A stretch of DNA of 44,739 nt from Bacteroides sp. CAG:443. GTDB lineage: Bacteria > Bacteroidota > Bacteroidia > Bacteroidales > Bacteroidaceae. This document shows, in pieces, positions 1-7,863 of the stretch. How positions within the stretch are numbered: position 1 is the stretch's first letter; each line of letters starts with the position of its first letter. The notes below the pieces were generated by a model that saw only the letters and a list, made by a program, of their open reading frames with translations, was not told where the DNA came from and did no database searches. Both the position numbers and the translations under genes were made by a program. Where the stretch lies: the NCBI GenBank assembly GCA_000432735.1, contig FR887814.1:1-44739 (forward strand), read 5' to 3'.

Positions 1-1216
1 GCTACTTCTTGTACTACATCTTCGTTTGTTTATCTAAAGTCTCTCAAAGAACTATTTCTTTTTTGTGGCTTCCGTTCGTTGTCGAAAGCGTTTGCAAAGT
101 TAAGAGCTTTTTTCGAAACCGCCAAACTTTTTCGAAAGTTTTTTTTCAAAAAGTTTTTTTTGGCGGCGGAAGCTGACTTCGTCCGGCTGCCGTTCTCGCT
201 CCCTTAACGCCGTTAAGGTAAGATACTTGGACCGCCGCAGAACCGCTGCTTCCTGCTCCGTTTCCTTTCAGATTGTCATCTCTTCAACGTCTTTCCCTCT
301 CGAAAGCGGGTGCAAAATTACGCACTTTTTCGCTTTCTCCAACTTTTACGAACACTTTTTTTCAAAATTTTTGCAAGAAAATTCATAAATCGCTGTATCT
401 CAGGTATGTTTTACGACAGGTTTTCCGGAAGAAGGAAAAGGGAGCCGGGAAAGATACTCAATATATTATTACGCGCGTGCAGGTGCGCGCGCGTCTGGAC
501 CGTGCAAAAATGAGCCGGAAAGGTGAAAAAATATCCCGAATACATGGAAATCATTGCCGGATGGAATGGAAAAAATCTGAAAAGACTCCACGAGAAAAGG
601 AAAAATGGTTCATCCGCAAGGGAAATTCATGCTGAAAAAAGCAGATTTTTCTTTTGAAAAAATTCAGGAGAAGCATAAAAATACGGGGACGAAATGGAAA
701 AATTTCTCAGTTTCCCCACGAAAAAAACTTGAAAAATATCCGGATTGTCAGGAAAGACATGCCTGAAAACCGATGACAGAAACAAAATAAAACAGATTCT
801 TCTTTTAAAAAAGTTCCAAGAAAGCAAAAAAATTATGGAAACAGACAGAAAATTTTCTCAGCCCCACATAAAAAAGGCAGGGAAAATTATTCCGACGAAG
901 CGAAAAAGGTCTCAAAAAACGGACAAAAAATATGAAAATACCCAGACGAAAAGAGAAAAGATGCATATCCGGAAGGATGGTTCATTCTGAAAAAAATGGA
1001 TTTTTTATCAAAAGAATACGGAAAAAAGACAGACTGATGGAAAAGAAACAAGAGAATCATAACCGACAAGGTAGAAAACACTCTTAAAAAACGGATAGGT
1101 AAACGAGAAAACCGGACTCTTTCACTCAAAAAAGCAGGGAACGCCCAAAAAAAATCCGGAAGCCTGAATAAAAAATACGGGAGATCCAGAAAAAACATGC
1201 CGGAATTCCCTCCGGT

Positions 1217-1279
1217 TTTTGTACAAAAAATATTTTGTTTTGTACAAATTCCAGAAAGTTTTGTACAAAAACATGAAAC
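1217..1279. repeat. Three palindromes phased at exactly 21 bp
   Basis: TTTTGTACAAA occurs at 1217, 1238 and 1259, so the repeat period is exactly 21 bp, about two DNA helical turns. The copies share the 11-base core and differ in the remaining 10 bases. A two-copy version with the same 21-bp phase lies at 25815-25856, and the second copy in both arrays continues as ATTC. The palindromic core and helical phasing suggest a cooperative protein-binding array, but no binding protein can be named. Confidence 0.6.
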
Positions 1280-1715
1280 AACAGCGGGAGAAACCGAAGG
1301 AAATACGAAAGAAATTTTCCTAGACACCGCGTAATAGTACGGTCTGGAACAGAAAAATGATGAAATTTTATGCGGAAAAGAAAAGATACAGGTACAATGC
1401 AGAAGAAAGAAACGGGGAAAAATACCGGATATGCTCTGCAGAACAGATAAGCGAACAAACAAGTTTTTTTAAGCTCACCACCCCACTATGCAAAAAAAAT
1501 GTATGGATGATAAAGTCAAAACGAACCAGAATGTAGTAACAGATTCCAAACTATCCCAGCAGATACATTCTGGAAAAGCAACAAAAAGTGTGTATTCTAA
1601 ATCATAAGTATGATGCCGATTTCTAAAAAAGATTCCACCTATAAACGACGAGTTATCACACAAGTGAAGGGCGTGAAAGGGTAATCCTGTACCGAAACAT
1701 CTAATAGTTTCTAAT

Positions 1716-1749
1716 ATATGCTGGAAGCCAAAAACCGCCTCCAGCATAT
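1716..1749. repeat. Hairpin downstream of nadE
   Basis: ATATGCTGGA at 1716-1725 pairs perfectly with TCCAGCATAT at 1740-1749. Two more G-C pairs follow after one mismatch. There is no T-run on either side, so it is not a classic intrinsic terminator. It sits about 35 bases past the nadE stop on the reverse strand and may protect or end that transcript. Confidence 0.4.
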
Positions 1750-1783
1750 CTCTCAAGATCTTTCGTCAGGATAATAGTAAGAA

Positions 1784-3718
1784 TTACAACTGCTCACACT
1801 CCTGCAACCATAAAGCCGAACTTGCATCACTCGGCATACGCCAGTCGCCACGGGGACTCAAAGATACAGAACCAACCTTAGGACCATCGGGCAGACAAGA
1901 ACGTTTGAATTGCTGATTGAAGAAACGGCGGCAGAAGTTCGTAAGCCATTTTTTAATTGTTTCTTTATCGTATACATCACGGAAAGCAATTTCTGCCAGA
2001 TAAAAAATCTTAGCCGGACGAAAACCGAAGCGCAAGAAATGGAACAGGAAGAAATCGTGCAACTCGTATGGACCTACCAAATCTTCCGTTTTCTGCTTGA
2101 TGTTTCCGTTTTCATCAGCAGGAATCAATTCGGGACTAATAGGTGTATCAATAATATCGAGCAGTGTAGCACGTGATTCTTCGTCCACTCCCGTTTCTGC
2201 CACCCAAGTAACCAGATAGCGGACCAGTGTTTTCGGAATACTTGCATTGACTCCGTACATCGACATATGGTCGCCATTGTATGTAGCCCAGCCCAGCGCC
2301 AGTTCAGAAAGATCTCCCGTACCAATAACCAGTCCCCCGACTTTATTGGCATAATCCATCAGAATCTGAGTGCGTTCTCGCGCCTGACCGTTTTCATACG
2401 TTACATCGTGTACAGACATATCATGATCGATATCTTTAAAATGCTGAATGCACGCATCTCGTATGCTGATTTCGCGGGTCGTGACCTGCAAAGAGCGCAT
2501 CAAGTCCAATGCATTGTGATACGTACGGTCGGTCGTACCGAATCCCGGCATGGTTATGCCGACAATCCCTTCACGCGACAATCCTAATTTATCGAACGTC
2601 TTTACACATACCAGCAGTGCAAGCGTAGAGTCCAGTCCTCCGGAAATTCCGACAACCACTGTCTTACATCCAGTATGCACCAGACGTTTTGCCAGTCCGG
2701 CTACCTGAATGGAAAAAATTTCCTCACAGCGCTCATCGAGCAACTTTCCACCTTCCGGAACAAACGGATGAGGTTCAACCGGACGAGTCAGCGTACACTC
2801 CTCTCCTGTTTGAGCAAGTTCTACCGGAATGCGCTTCACCGGACAATCCTTGTAAGCCCGCACACTGGCAGAGAATGTAGTATTCAGCATACGCTCGTTC
2901 CGCAAACGCTCTACATCAATTTCACTGACAATCAGCTGCTCCTCGAAAGAAAACCGTTCGGAAGCCGCCAGCAATGTACCATTCTCATAGATAAAAGCAT
3001 TCCCTGCAAAAACAACATCGGTTGTTGATTCCCCGAAACCAGAAGAAGCAAACACATATCCTGCCAGACAACGTGCCGACTGCTGAGCAATAAGCGAGCG
3101 CAGATACTGATGTTTGCAGATATTTTCCGTATCGGCCGACATGTTGAAAATCACATCTGCTCCCTGAAGGGCCAGTTTTGAACTTGGAGGAATGGTAGCC
3201 CATACGTCTTCGCAGATTTCTATACCGAAACATAGATCCACAGACTCAAAAATCAAATTCGCACTGACCGGCACCTGCTGACCGCACAAACGTACCATTG
3301 TATTATCAACATGCGCACTCGAAGGGGCAAACCAGCGTTGCTCATAAAATTCCTTATAGTTAGGCAAATATGTTTTAGGAACCACTCCTAGTATTTTTCC
3401 GCGCTGTAAAACAACTGCACAATTCATTAATGTTGAATTGACAGTTACAGGCATTCCTACTATAGATATTATATCCAACTGGCGAGTTTCGTTCATCACC
3501 TGCATCAAAGCCATTTCGGCCTGTTCTAGCAACAAAGACTGTCCGAACAAATCACCACATGAATATCCCGTAAGATTCAATTCCGGAAAAATGATTACCT
3601 GAACTCCTTTCGAATCAGCCTCACTAATCAGTCTGCCTGCCTGCTGTGCATTGAACTGGCAGTCGGCAACCTTCACCAAAGGTATAGCTGCTGCCACTTT
3701 TACAAAACCATATTTCAT
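1784..3718 (-). CDS. nadE: Glutamine-dependent NAD+ synthetase
   Basis: Last step of NAD biosynthesis: ATP-dependent amidation of deamido-NAD using ammonia from glutamine, in the cytoplasm. The N-terminal half (about residues 1-280) is a nitrilase-type glutaminase with the Glu in FPELNLTGYS (Glu46), the Lys in PKTYLPNYKEF and the Cys in FGIEICEDVW. The C-terminal half is an NAD synthase with the P-loop VVGISGGLDST and GTGDLSELALGW. At 644 residues it has the usual two-domain length. The start at 3718 (MKYGFVKVA) is preferred over an upstream in-frame start at 3751, because that would lie inside the predicted -7 box (3749-3756). It is divergent from the perR-like gene. Confidence 0.95.
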   Translation of the reverse strand: MKYGFVKVAAAIPLVKVADCQFNAQQAGRLISEADSKGVQVIIFPELNLTGYSCGDLFGQSLLLEQAEMALMQVMNETRQLDIISIVGMPVTVNSTLMNCAVVLQRGKILGVVPKTYLPNYKEFYEQRWFAPSSAHVDNTMVRLCGQQVPVSANLIFESVDLCFGIEICEDVWATIPPSSKLALQGADVIFNMSADTENICKHQYLRSLIAQQSARCLAGYVFASSGFGESTTDVVFAGNAFIYENGTLLAASERFSFEEQLIVSEIDVERLRNERMLNTTFSASVRAYKDCPVKRIPVELAQTGEECTLTRPVEPHPFVPEGGKLLDERCEEIFSIQVAGLAKRLVHTGCKTVVVGISGGLDSTLALLVCVKTFDKLGLSREGIVGITMPGFGTTDRTYHNALDLMRSLQVTTREISIRDACIQHFKDIDHDMSVHDVTYENGQARERTQILMDYANKVGGLVIGTGDLSELALGWATYNGDHMSMYGVNASIPKTLVRYLVTWVAETGVDEESRATLLDIIDTPISPELIPADENGNIKQKTEDLVGPYELHDFFLFHFLRFGFRPAKIFYLAEIAFRDVYDKETIKKWLTNFCRRFFNQQFKRSCLPDGPKVGSVSLSPRGDWRMPSDASSALWLQECEQL

Positions 3719-3748
3719 ATAAATTGTTATATAAATAATGTAACTTTG

Positions 3749-3756
3749 CAAAGATA
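3749..3756 (-). promoter_or_regulatory. Putative nadE promoter -7 box
   Basis: Read on the reverse strand this is TATCTTTG, a full match to the Bacteroides TANNTTTG -7 pattern. The -33 element is imperfect (TTTC rather than TTTG). The predicted start of transcription near 3742 gives a leader of about 24 nt. Confidence 0.5.
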
Positions 3757-3804
3757 GGAATTATTTACGGACCGAAAGGAGAAAAATAAAAAAACTAACT
3801 TTGC

Positions 3805-3835
3805 TTTGATATTTAAGAAAATGTTTATATCTTTG
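3805..3835 (+). promoter_or_regulatory. Promoter of the perR-like gene
   Basis: TTTG at 3805-3808, a 19-base spacer, then TATCTTTG at 3828-3835: a full match to the Bacteroides sigma-ABfr promoter (-33 TTTG, -7 TANNTTTG, spacing 19-21). Transcription should start near 3842, about 40 nt before the ATG at 3881. Confidence 0.7.
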
Positions 3836-3847
3836 CCAAAGAATTAA

Positions 3848-3860
3848 AATTGTAACAATT
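3848..3860. promoter_or_regulatory. Candidate PerR/Fur-type operator
   Basis: AATTGT-A-ACAATT is a perfect 6-1-6 palindrome, geometrically like the 7-1-7 Per box. It covers the region just after the predicted transcription start of the regulator gene. Position and symmetry suggest autoregulation; binding is inferred. Confidence 0.45.
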
Positions 3861-3880
3861 ACAAAAATATAAAGAATAAC

Positions 3881-4300
3881 ATGAACGCATACGAATATTT
3901 GCTTAGTTACAACATCAAGCCGTCTGTACAGCGTATTGCCATTATGGACTACTTGCTGAAGCATCATACTCATCCGTGTATCGACGAGATATACCTTGCA
4001 TTATGTAAAGATATACCTACCCTATCGAAAACAACCGTGTATAATACACTGAAATTGTTTATCGAACATGGAGCAGCGCGCATGTTAACCATCGACGAAC
4101 GTAATGCCTGTTTCGACGGTGACACATCGATGCATGCACATTTTCAATGCAAGGCCTGCGGAAAAATATACGATATCCCGATGGAACCGGAAAGTGAAGA
4201 GATAGAATCGTTGAGCAAAAACGGATTCCAGATAGAAGAAACTCATCACTATTACAAAGGCATCTGTCCGGAATGCCGGGAAAAGAAACATGAAAATTAA
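3881..4300 (+). CDS. Fur-family peroxide-type regulator (PerR-like)
   Basis: A 139-residue metal-dependent repressor with an N-terminal winged helix (about 1-80, including LSKTTVYNTLKLF) and a C-terminal metal-binding dimerisation domain. The structural zinc site is visible as CKAC and CPEC. The regulatory site has HAHF, and an Asp follows CGKIY, where PerR proteins carry Asp and Fur proteins usually carry Glu. Together with the next gene, a rubrerythrin, this favours peroxide sensing over iron sensing. The gene has a well-formed promoter with a palindrome over its start site. Fur-superfamily assignment is firm; the PerR subtype is inferred. Confidence 0.85.
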   Translation: MNAYEYLLSYNIKPSVQRIAIMDYLLKHHTHPCIDEIYLALCKDIPTLSKTTVYNTLKLFIEHGAARMLTIDERNACFDGDTSMHAHFQCKACGKIYDIPMEPESEEIESLSKNGFQIEETHHYYKGICPECREKKHEN

Positions 4301-4353
4301 TAGCCCACAAGGCTAAATAAAATATTAACTAATAATTAAAACTTTTTTGACTT

Positions 4354-4908
4354 ATGAAAAAATTTATCTGTACTGTATGTGGTTACATCTATGAAGGTGA
4401 AACAGCTCCTGAAAAATGCCCTATGTGTAAAGCTCCTGCTTCTAAATTCAAAGAACTGGAAGAATCAGCAGAAGGCGGTTTGCAGTTCGTTGACGAACAT
4501 GTAATCGGTGTAGCTAAAGGTTGCGACGACGAAATGATCAAAGACCTGAACAACCACTTCATGGGTGAATGTACAGAAGTTGGTATGTACCTGGCTATGA
4601 GCCGTCAGGCAGACCGCGAAGGCTATCCTGAAGTTGCTGAAGCTTTCAAACGCTATGCATGGGAAGAAGCAGAACACGCTGCTAAATTCGCTGAACTGCT
4701 GGGTGACTGCGTATGGGATACCAAGACTAACCTGGAAAAACGTATGAACGCAGAATGCGGTGCTTGCGAAGACAAGAAGCGTATCGCTACTCGTGCAAAA
4801 CAGCTGAATCTGGATGCAATCCACGATACAGTTCACGAAATGGCTAAAGACGAAGCTCGTCACGGTAAAGGTTTCGAAGGTCTGTACAACAGATATTTCA
4901 AGAAATAA
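4354..4908 (+). CDS. rbr: Rubrerythrin (peroxide-scavenging diiron protein)
   Basis: Reduces hydrogen peroxide to water in the cytoplasm of anaerobes, taking electrons from NADH through redox partners. The rubredoxin FeS4 domain is at the N-terminus (Cys6, Cys9, Cys22, Cys25), ahead of the ferritin-like diiron domain (about 45-184), which carries Glu/His helices such as EEAEHAAKFAEL and DEARHGKGFEGL. This is the reversed order compared with classical rubrerythrin (rubredoxin last). It lies 53 bp after the PerR-like gene and ends in a strong terminator. Regulation by the neighbour is likely but inferred. No good promoter is visible in the 53-bp gap, so co-transcription is possible. Confidence 0.92.
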   Translation: MKKFICTVCGYIYEGETAPEKCPMCKAPASKFKELEESAEGGLQFVDEHVIGVAKGCDDEMIKDLNNHFMGECTEVGMYLAMSRQADREGYPEVAEAFKRYAWEEAEHAAKFAELLGDCVWDTKTNLEKRMNAECGACEDKKRIATRAKQLNLDAIHDTVHEMAKDEARHGKGFEGLYNRYFKK

Positions 4909-4930
4909 TCATTCAAAACATTAACTTGAA

Positions 4931-4964
4931 AAGATCACTCTGGCAACAGAGTGGTCTTTTTTAT
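4931..4964 (+). terminator. Intrinsic terminator of rbr
   Basis: AAGATCACTCTG (4931-4942), GCAA tetraloop, CAGAGTGGTCTT (4947-4958), then a T-run. The stem is 12 bp with one G-U pair. A GNRA loop plus T-tract is typical of a rho-independent terminator. Confidence 0.9.
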
Positions 4965-5111
4965 TGTCATTTCCGAACCAAAGTAAACGGTTATTTATAC
5001 TAAAAAAGTGATGTAACAAAAGCTGTGCGAAGAAATGAATATGCTTCAGATAAAGATTCTACACAGCAGACTACAGCCATAGGAAACTGGCTAAAGGGAA
5101 ACGTAAAATAG

Positions 5112-5129
5112 ACGTGAGTTCGACGAATT
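5112..5129 (+). repeat. Left inverted repeat of putative inverton
   Basis: ACGTGAGTTCGACGAATT, the exact reverse complement of 5546-5563. The match stops abruptly on both sides, so it is a discrete 18-bp element rather than part of a longer palindrome. It encloses 416 bp with its partner. Confidence 0.8.
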
Positions 5130-5490
5130 CCAAACAATGCAAGCCGTGAGTCAATAGTTCTCGTAACATTGATACACGGTTTCTTTGGGAAACAGCAATA
5201 TGCTGCAATTGCGCTCAATAGGTTGACAATAAAATTATTCGGTAAAATAGTTATAAGAGAAACCTTTGGGAAAAGATGGTGTATATGTTCACAAATCTTT
5301 TCCGGATAGAAATGTATCGGACAAGGGTATTCCAAGCCATGAAACGGTAATACGTGCACTTTACGGTGGATTTAAGTGTATAATTTTTTCATTATACCAT
5401 TAAAAAAACTTACAAAAACCATCTGCTATACAAAATAATTCTATAACTTCGCTTTTGGTCACCATAGCGATTATTGTTCGTAATTTTTAT

Positions 5491-5522
5491 TTTGCACCCT
5501 TTATAAAGATACGATAATTTTC
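5491..5522 (+). promoter_or_regulatory. Putative promoter inside the invertible segment
   Basis: TTTG at 5491-5494, a 20-base spacer, then TAATTTTC at 5515-5522: a one-mismatch match to the Bacteroides -33/-7 promoter with ideal spacing. It points rightward across the right inverted repeat towards the ATG at 5579, so in this assembly the segment would be in the ON orientation. Confidence 0.5.
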
Positions 5523-5545
5523 ACTAATTACTAATTTACATTTAC

Positions 5546-5563
5546 AATTCGTCGAACTCACGT
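5546..5563 (-). repeat. Right inverted repeat of putative inverton
   Basis: Exact reverse complement of 5112-5129. It ends 15 bases before the ATG of the FISUMP-domain gene, the usual position of a recombination site for a phase-variable promoter in Bacteroides. Confidence 0.8.
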
Positions 5564-5578
5564 TAAAATATTAAAGAT

Positions 5579-6217
5579 ATGAACAGAATTATGAAATGTC
5601 TATCTGCGCTTTGGATTAAAAGTGGGATGTTGTATTTGTGTCTTTTATTTGTTTTTCCTTTATCTGTAAGGAGTCAATCAACGGGAATGATCAATGGCCA
5701 TGAGTATGTAGATTTAGGATTGCCAAGTGGTTTGAAATGGGCAACCTGTAATGTTTTTGCATCAACTACAGATGATTGTGGCATGGGTTATGCCTGGGGT
5801 GAGAAAACTATGAAATATAAGTTTACCCAAAAAAATTCTAAGACGAATAAAAAGAAAATAGGTGATATTTCTGGAAACTCACGTTATGATGTGGCTTGTG
5901 TTGAATGGGGTGCTACCTGGCGTATTCCAAGAGAGTCGGAATTTGAAGAACTTCTCGAATATGGTAAATGGACGTGGACAGAATCAAATGCAAGTAAAGG
6001 TTTTTTAATTACTGGTCCTAATGGGAATTCTATTTATCTTCCGGCAACCGATTTTTACGCAACGGGATCGGATGAAATGTATGGGTGTTATTGGACTGCT
6101 ACTCCTGTTGAAGGAGATAATCAGAAGGCCGTATATTTATATTTTAGCAGGAATCATCATAATCTGGATTATTTTTATCGTTATCAGGGGTATTATATTC
6201 GTCCGGTTTCCGATTGA
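5579..6217 (+). CDS. Secreted FISUMP-domain protein, probably phase-variable
   Basis: A 212-residue protein. Residues 1-33 form a cleavable signal peptide (basic start, hydrophobic core, then SVRSQS). The rest resembles the FISUMP / fibrobacter major paralogous domain: HEYVDLGLPSGLKWATCN near the start, WGATWRIP in the middle, GNSIYLPATDF, and the closing GYYIRPVSD. Cellular role is unknown; such domains occur on exported and surface proteins of Bacteroidetes. There is no lipobox, so it is probably periplasmic or secreted. It starts 15 bp after the right arm of an 18-bp inverted repeat pair, suggesting on/off control by inversion. Decayed relatives of the same domain lie just downstream. Confidence 0.75.
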   Translation: MNRIMKCLSALWIKSGMLYLCLLFVFPLSVRSQSTGMINGHEYVDLGLPSGLKWATCNVFASTTDDCGMGYAWGEKTMKYKFTQKNSKTNKKKIGDISGNSRYDVACVEWGATWRIPRESEFEELLEYGKWTWTESNASKGFLITGPNGNSIYLPATDFYATGSDEMYGCYWTATPVEGDNQKAVYLYFSRNHHNLDYFYRYQGYYIRPVSD

Positions 6218-6329
6218 TTTTTAGTTCAGATATTGTGTGTAATAAATTTATTAGAGGTATTTTTGCATAATAAAAAATATTCTGAAAGATAATTCTTTGT
6301 TAATAAATCTATTACCAAGCGATTATTCT

Positions 6330-6937
6330 TTATGTGGGAAGTCATACGTATAATTGACACGGTTTTAGGTTAGGGTACCATTGGCATTACTTATCCGTCT
6401 AAGCCCCATGTGAAAGTACCCGATGCTTTAAGTGAAATAATATCAACAGCTGTTGCGATTCTACGCTAACCTGTAGCAATGACATGGTCTCTATCCTGAT
6501 TATAAGCGTAAATCGCCCGTAGAGCCACGAACCTGAGCCTATAAAGTATCCCGGCAAGGATTTCCTGATGGCGATGGAGTCTATGCGTTGAGCACTACTC
6601 TTTTCAAGATGTTGTCCGGAATCCGTCCTCCGGAAGCCTCCGAGCTTTTGAATGAAAACCTTCCTGCTTATGAGCTGCAACAGAAGGGAGTATGTGATGG
6701 GGTGATTACCTACATCTCCATAGCGATGTTTTTCTAATGGAAATTCTATATTTCCTCCTGCTGCCGGTTATCATTTGGGTACGAGTGTCTACTATCAGAG
6801 CTCGAACGGTTGATCTTGATCAGGTACGCTCAGTGTGAGCTATAGCTAACTTCCTAAGACTTCAACGATGGCTATACGAACTGGGACGAAGACGATCGCT
6901 TCTATGGTCATTCTGTCCGTCCCGTCTCAGAATAAAA
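6330..6937 (+). pseudogene. Decayed Ser/Thr kinase-FISUMP fusion remnant
   Basis: No intact frame, but three recognisable pieces follow in order. At about 6335-6392 a kinase glycine-rich loop reads IIDTVLG-stop-GTIGITY. At 6558-6737 comes a kinase C-lobe piece containing DGVYALSTTLFKMLSGIRPPEAS then a stop; bacterial kinases of this class carry the DVYALGATLYKMLTG pattern there. At 6741-6934 comes a FISUMP C-terminal piece, with NSIFPPAAGYHLGTSVYY before a stop and NWDEDDRFYGHSVRPVSE after a frameshift. Most of the kinase core between the first two pieces is missing. This is an old, multiply broken copy of a kinase fused to a FISUMP domain. Confidence 0.7.
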
Positions 6938-7071
6938 GGAGCCTTAGCTCCTTGTTGGATTTATTTAAAGAGGTCTTGTTTCACTTATTTATTAAAAAGA
7001 ATGTACAATAGGTCGAAATTCTTACAGAAAAATGACGACATGAAAATGGAATTAACACAGTAAATATCCTT

Positions 7072-7308
7072 CTTCAAGGGAGCAAATACCGCATTTCCGT
7101 TATATCAGCAGCGGTGGTTTTGGTTGCCGGTTGCAACCATGAAACGAAGCATGTGCTGTTAGGTAAGCGCATGGCTATCAAAAATCTCTACAATCAGGAT
7201 GATGAGCATACCTGCCGGGCAACTATCGGCACAGGAAATAAAAAACGGCTGGTGGAAAAGTTCCGTCAGGTATATACAGTTTTAGAGATTCGTAATAAGA
7301 TAAAATAA
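7072..7308 (+). pseudogene. Second Ser/Thr kinase N-lobe remnant
   Basis: The frame from 7072 reads LQGSKYRISVIS, then LLGKRMAIKNLY with the beta-3 Lys of the VAIK motif, then IGTGNKKRLVEKFRQ, matching the N-lobe layout of bacterial Hanks-type kinases. The glycine-rich loop is destroyed (AAVVLVAG in place of GxGGFG), and the frame runs into a stop soon after the Lys. It lies downstream of a kinase C-terminal remnant on the same strand, so it must come from a different gene copy. Confidence 0.6.
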
Positions 7309-7314
7309 TTGCAA

Positions 7315-7322
7315 TACATTTG
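7315..7322 (+). promoter_or_regulatory. Possible -7 box upstream of the radical SAM pair
   Basis: TACATTTG matches the TANNTTTG pattern, but no TTTG sits at the right distance upstream. It could serve the truncated duplicate at 7365, the gene at 7459, or nothing. Confidence 0.25.
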
Positions 7323-7364
7323 TGGACGTTAAGACTATATAATAGAGAATTAATCATTTAAAAT

Positions 7365-7425
7365 ATGAACGAAATTATGAAATGTTTATCTATGCTTTGC
7401 ATAAAAAGCGAGATAACAGATTGAA
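7365..7425 (+). pseudogene. Truncated duplicate of the 5579 gene start
   Basis: The first 50 or so bases after the ATG at 7365 closely match the beginning of the gene at 5579: both read ATGAAC, GAAATTATGAAATGT or near it, then TATCT, GCTTTG and ATAAAAAG or near it. The duplicate is cut short by a stop at 7422-7424. It shows that the signal-peptide end of this family was duplicated here. Confidence 0.6.
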
Positions 7426-7458
7426 AACCAATGATATTAATACAATGAACAGCAAGAA

Positions 7459-7863
7459 ATGATAATAGATAATATTAAAAAATATATTTTGAGCATTTTG
7501 GGCAAGGTGCACAAACCCCAAAATGACAACGTGATACAAACCAAAAGTGAAATAGAGGATAAAACGCATGAAGTTACAGAAAAGCGTAATAACATTCCTG
7601 TATTTTACGATGTTGATGTGTCCATCAATCTTATAGATGACGATTTGGTAGATGAGCGTATTCCATGCGTATATGGTCCCCCTTCGTGGTATAAAGAGAA
7701 CGGTCGCTTAGACAGAGAAAATCCAGATGTCAAAGAATTTATGCATGAGGCGCATGAGATTGAAAGGAGAAACCAACAACGTAAAGAATTGCGTAATAGA
7801 CTTCAGTATTTTATAGATGAGCCTATACCAGATGTGAATGGGCCAGATCCACGGATAAATTGA
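7459..7863 (+). CDS. Small repeat-bearing protein, candidate radical SAM substrate
   Basis: 134 residues, no lipobox and no clear signal peptide. The N-terminus (IIDNIKKYILSILGKV) looks amphipathic, and the middle is charged. Two segments repeat the same pattern: DERIPCVYGPP at residues 65-75 and DEPIPDVNGPD at 120-130, sharing DExIPxVxGP. Cys70 is the only cysteine. The stop codon overlaps the start of a radical SAM/SPASM gene by one base, so the two are almost certainly translated together. In Bacteroidetes, radical SAM genes of this kind often follow a small partner such as a putative lipoprotein. This one lacks the lipoprotein signal. Being a peptide-modification substrate is inferred from context. 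Confidence 0.65.
   Translation: MIIDNIKKYILSILGKVHKPQNDNVIQTKSEIEDKTHEVTEKRNNIPVFYDVDVSINLIDDDLVDERIPCVYGPPSWYKENGRLDRENPDVKEFMHEAHEIERRNQQRKELRNRLQYFIDEPIPDVNGPDPRIN

Larger units (their letters stand above)
1..1783. other. Gene-poor AT-rich region
   Basis: No open frame here looks like a real gene: all are short, basic or Phe/Ser-rich, with no recognisable domain, secretion signal or start context. The stretch is A/T-homopolymer rich and holds degenerate repeats. Two imperfect copies of one motif lie at about 78-150 and 297-375, both beginning TCGAAAGCG then TGCAAA and a T/C-rich tract. A second degenerate pair, built round CTGAAAAAA and a T-rich run, lies at about 630-660 and 987-1015. 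A three-copy palindrome array is at 1217-1279 and a hairpin at 1716-1749 (both listed separately). A CG-alternating stretch near 470-492 interrupts the AT-rich background. Confidence 0.6.
4965..5578. other. Intergenic region holding a putative invertible segment
   Basis: No convincing gene is present. A reverse-strand open frame at 5000-5359 crosses the left inverted repeat, has no recognisable domain or signal and is judged spurious. The notable content is a pair of 18-bp inverted repeats at 5112-5129 and 5546-5563, and a promoter candidate between them. Confidence 0.6.

Noticed and set aside
887..1462. Reverse-strand Phe/Ser-rich open frame of 191 codons
   Set aside because: Phe/Ser/Pro-rich composition follows from A-rich DNA read on the other strand; no membrane-protein layout or start context.
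1475..1756. Small protein of 93 codons on the reverse strand
   Set aside because: Starts inside a hairpin stem, has no domain or signal, and lies downstream of nadE with no supporting context.
5000..5359. Reverse-strand open frame of 119 codons
   Set aside because: Crosses the left inverted repeat, no domain, no start context and no conserved look; the DNA is better explained as an invertible segment.
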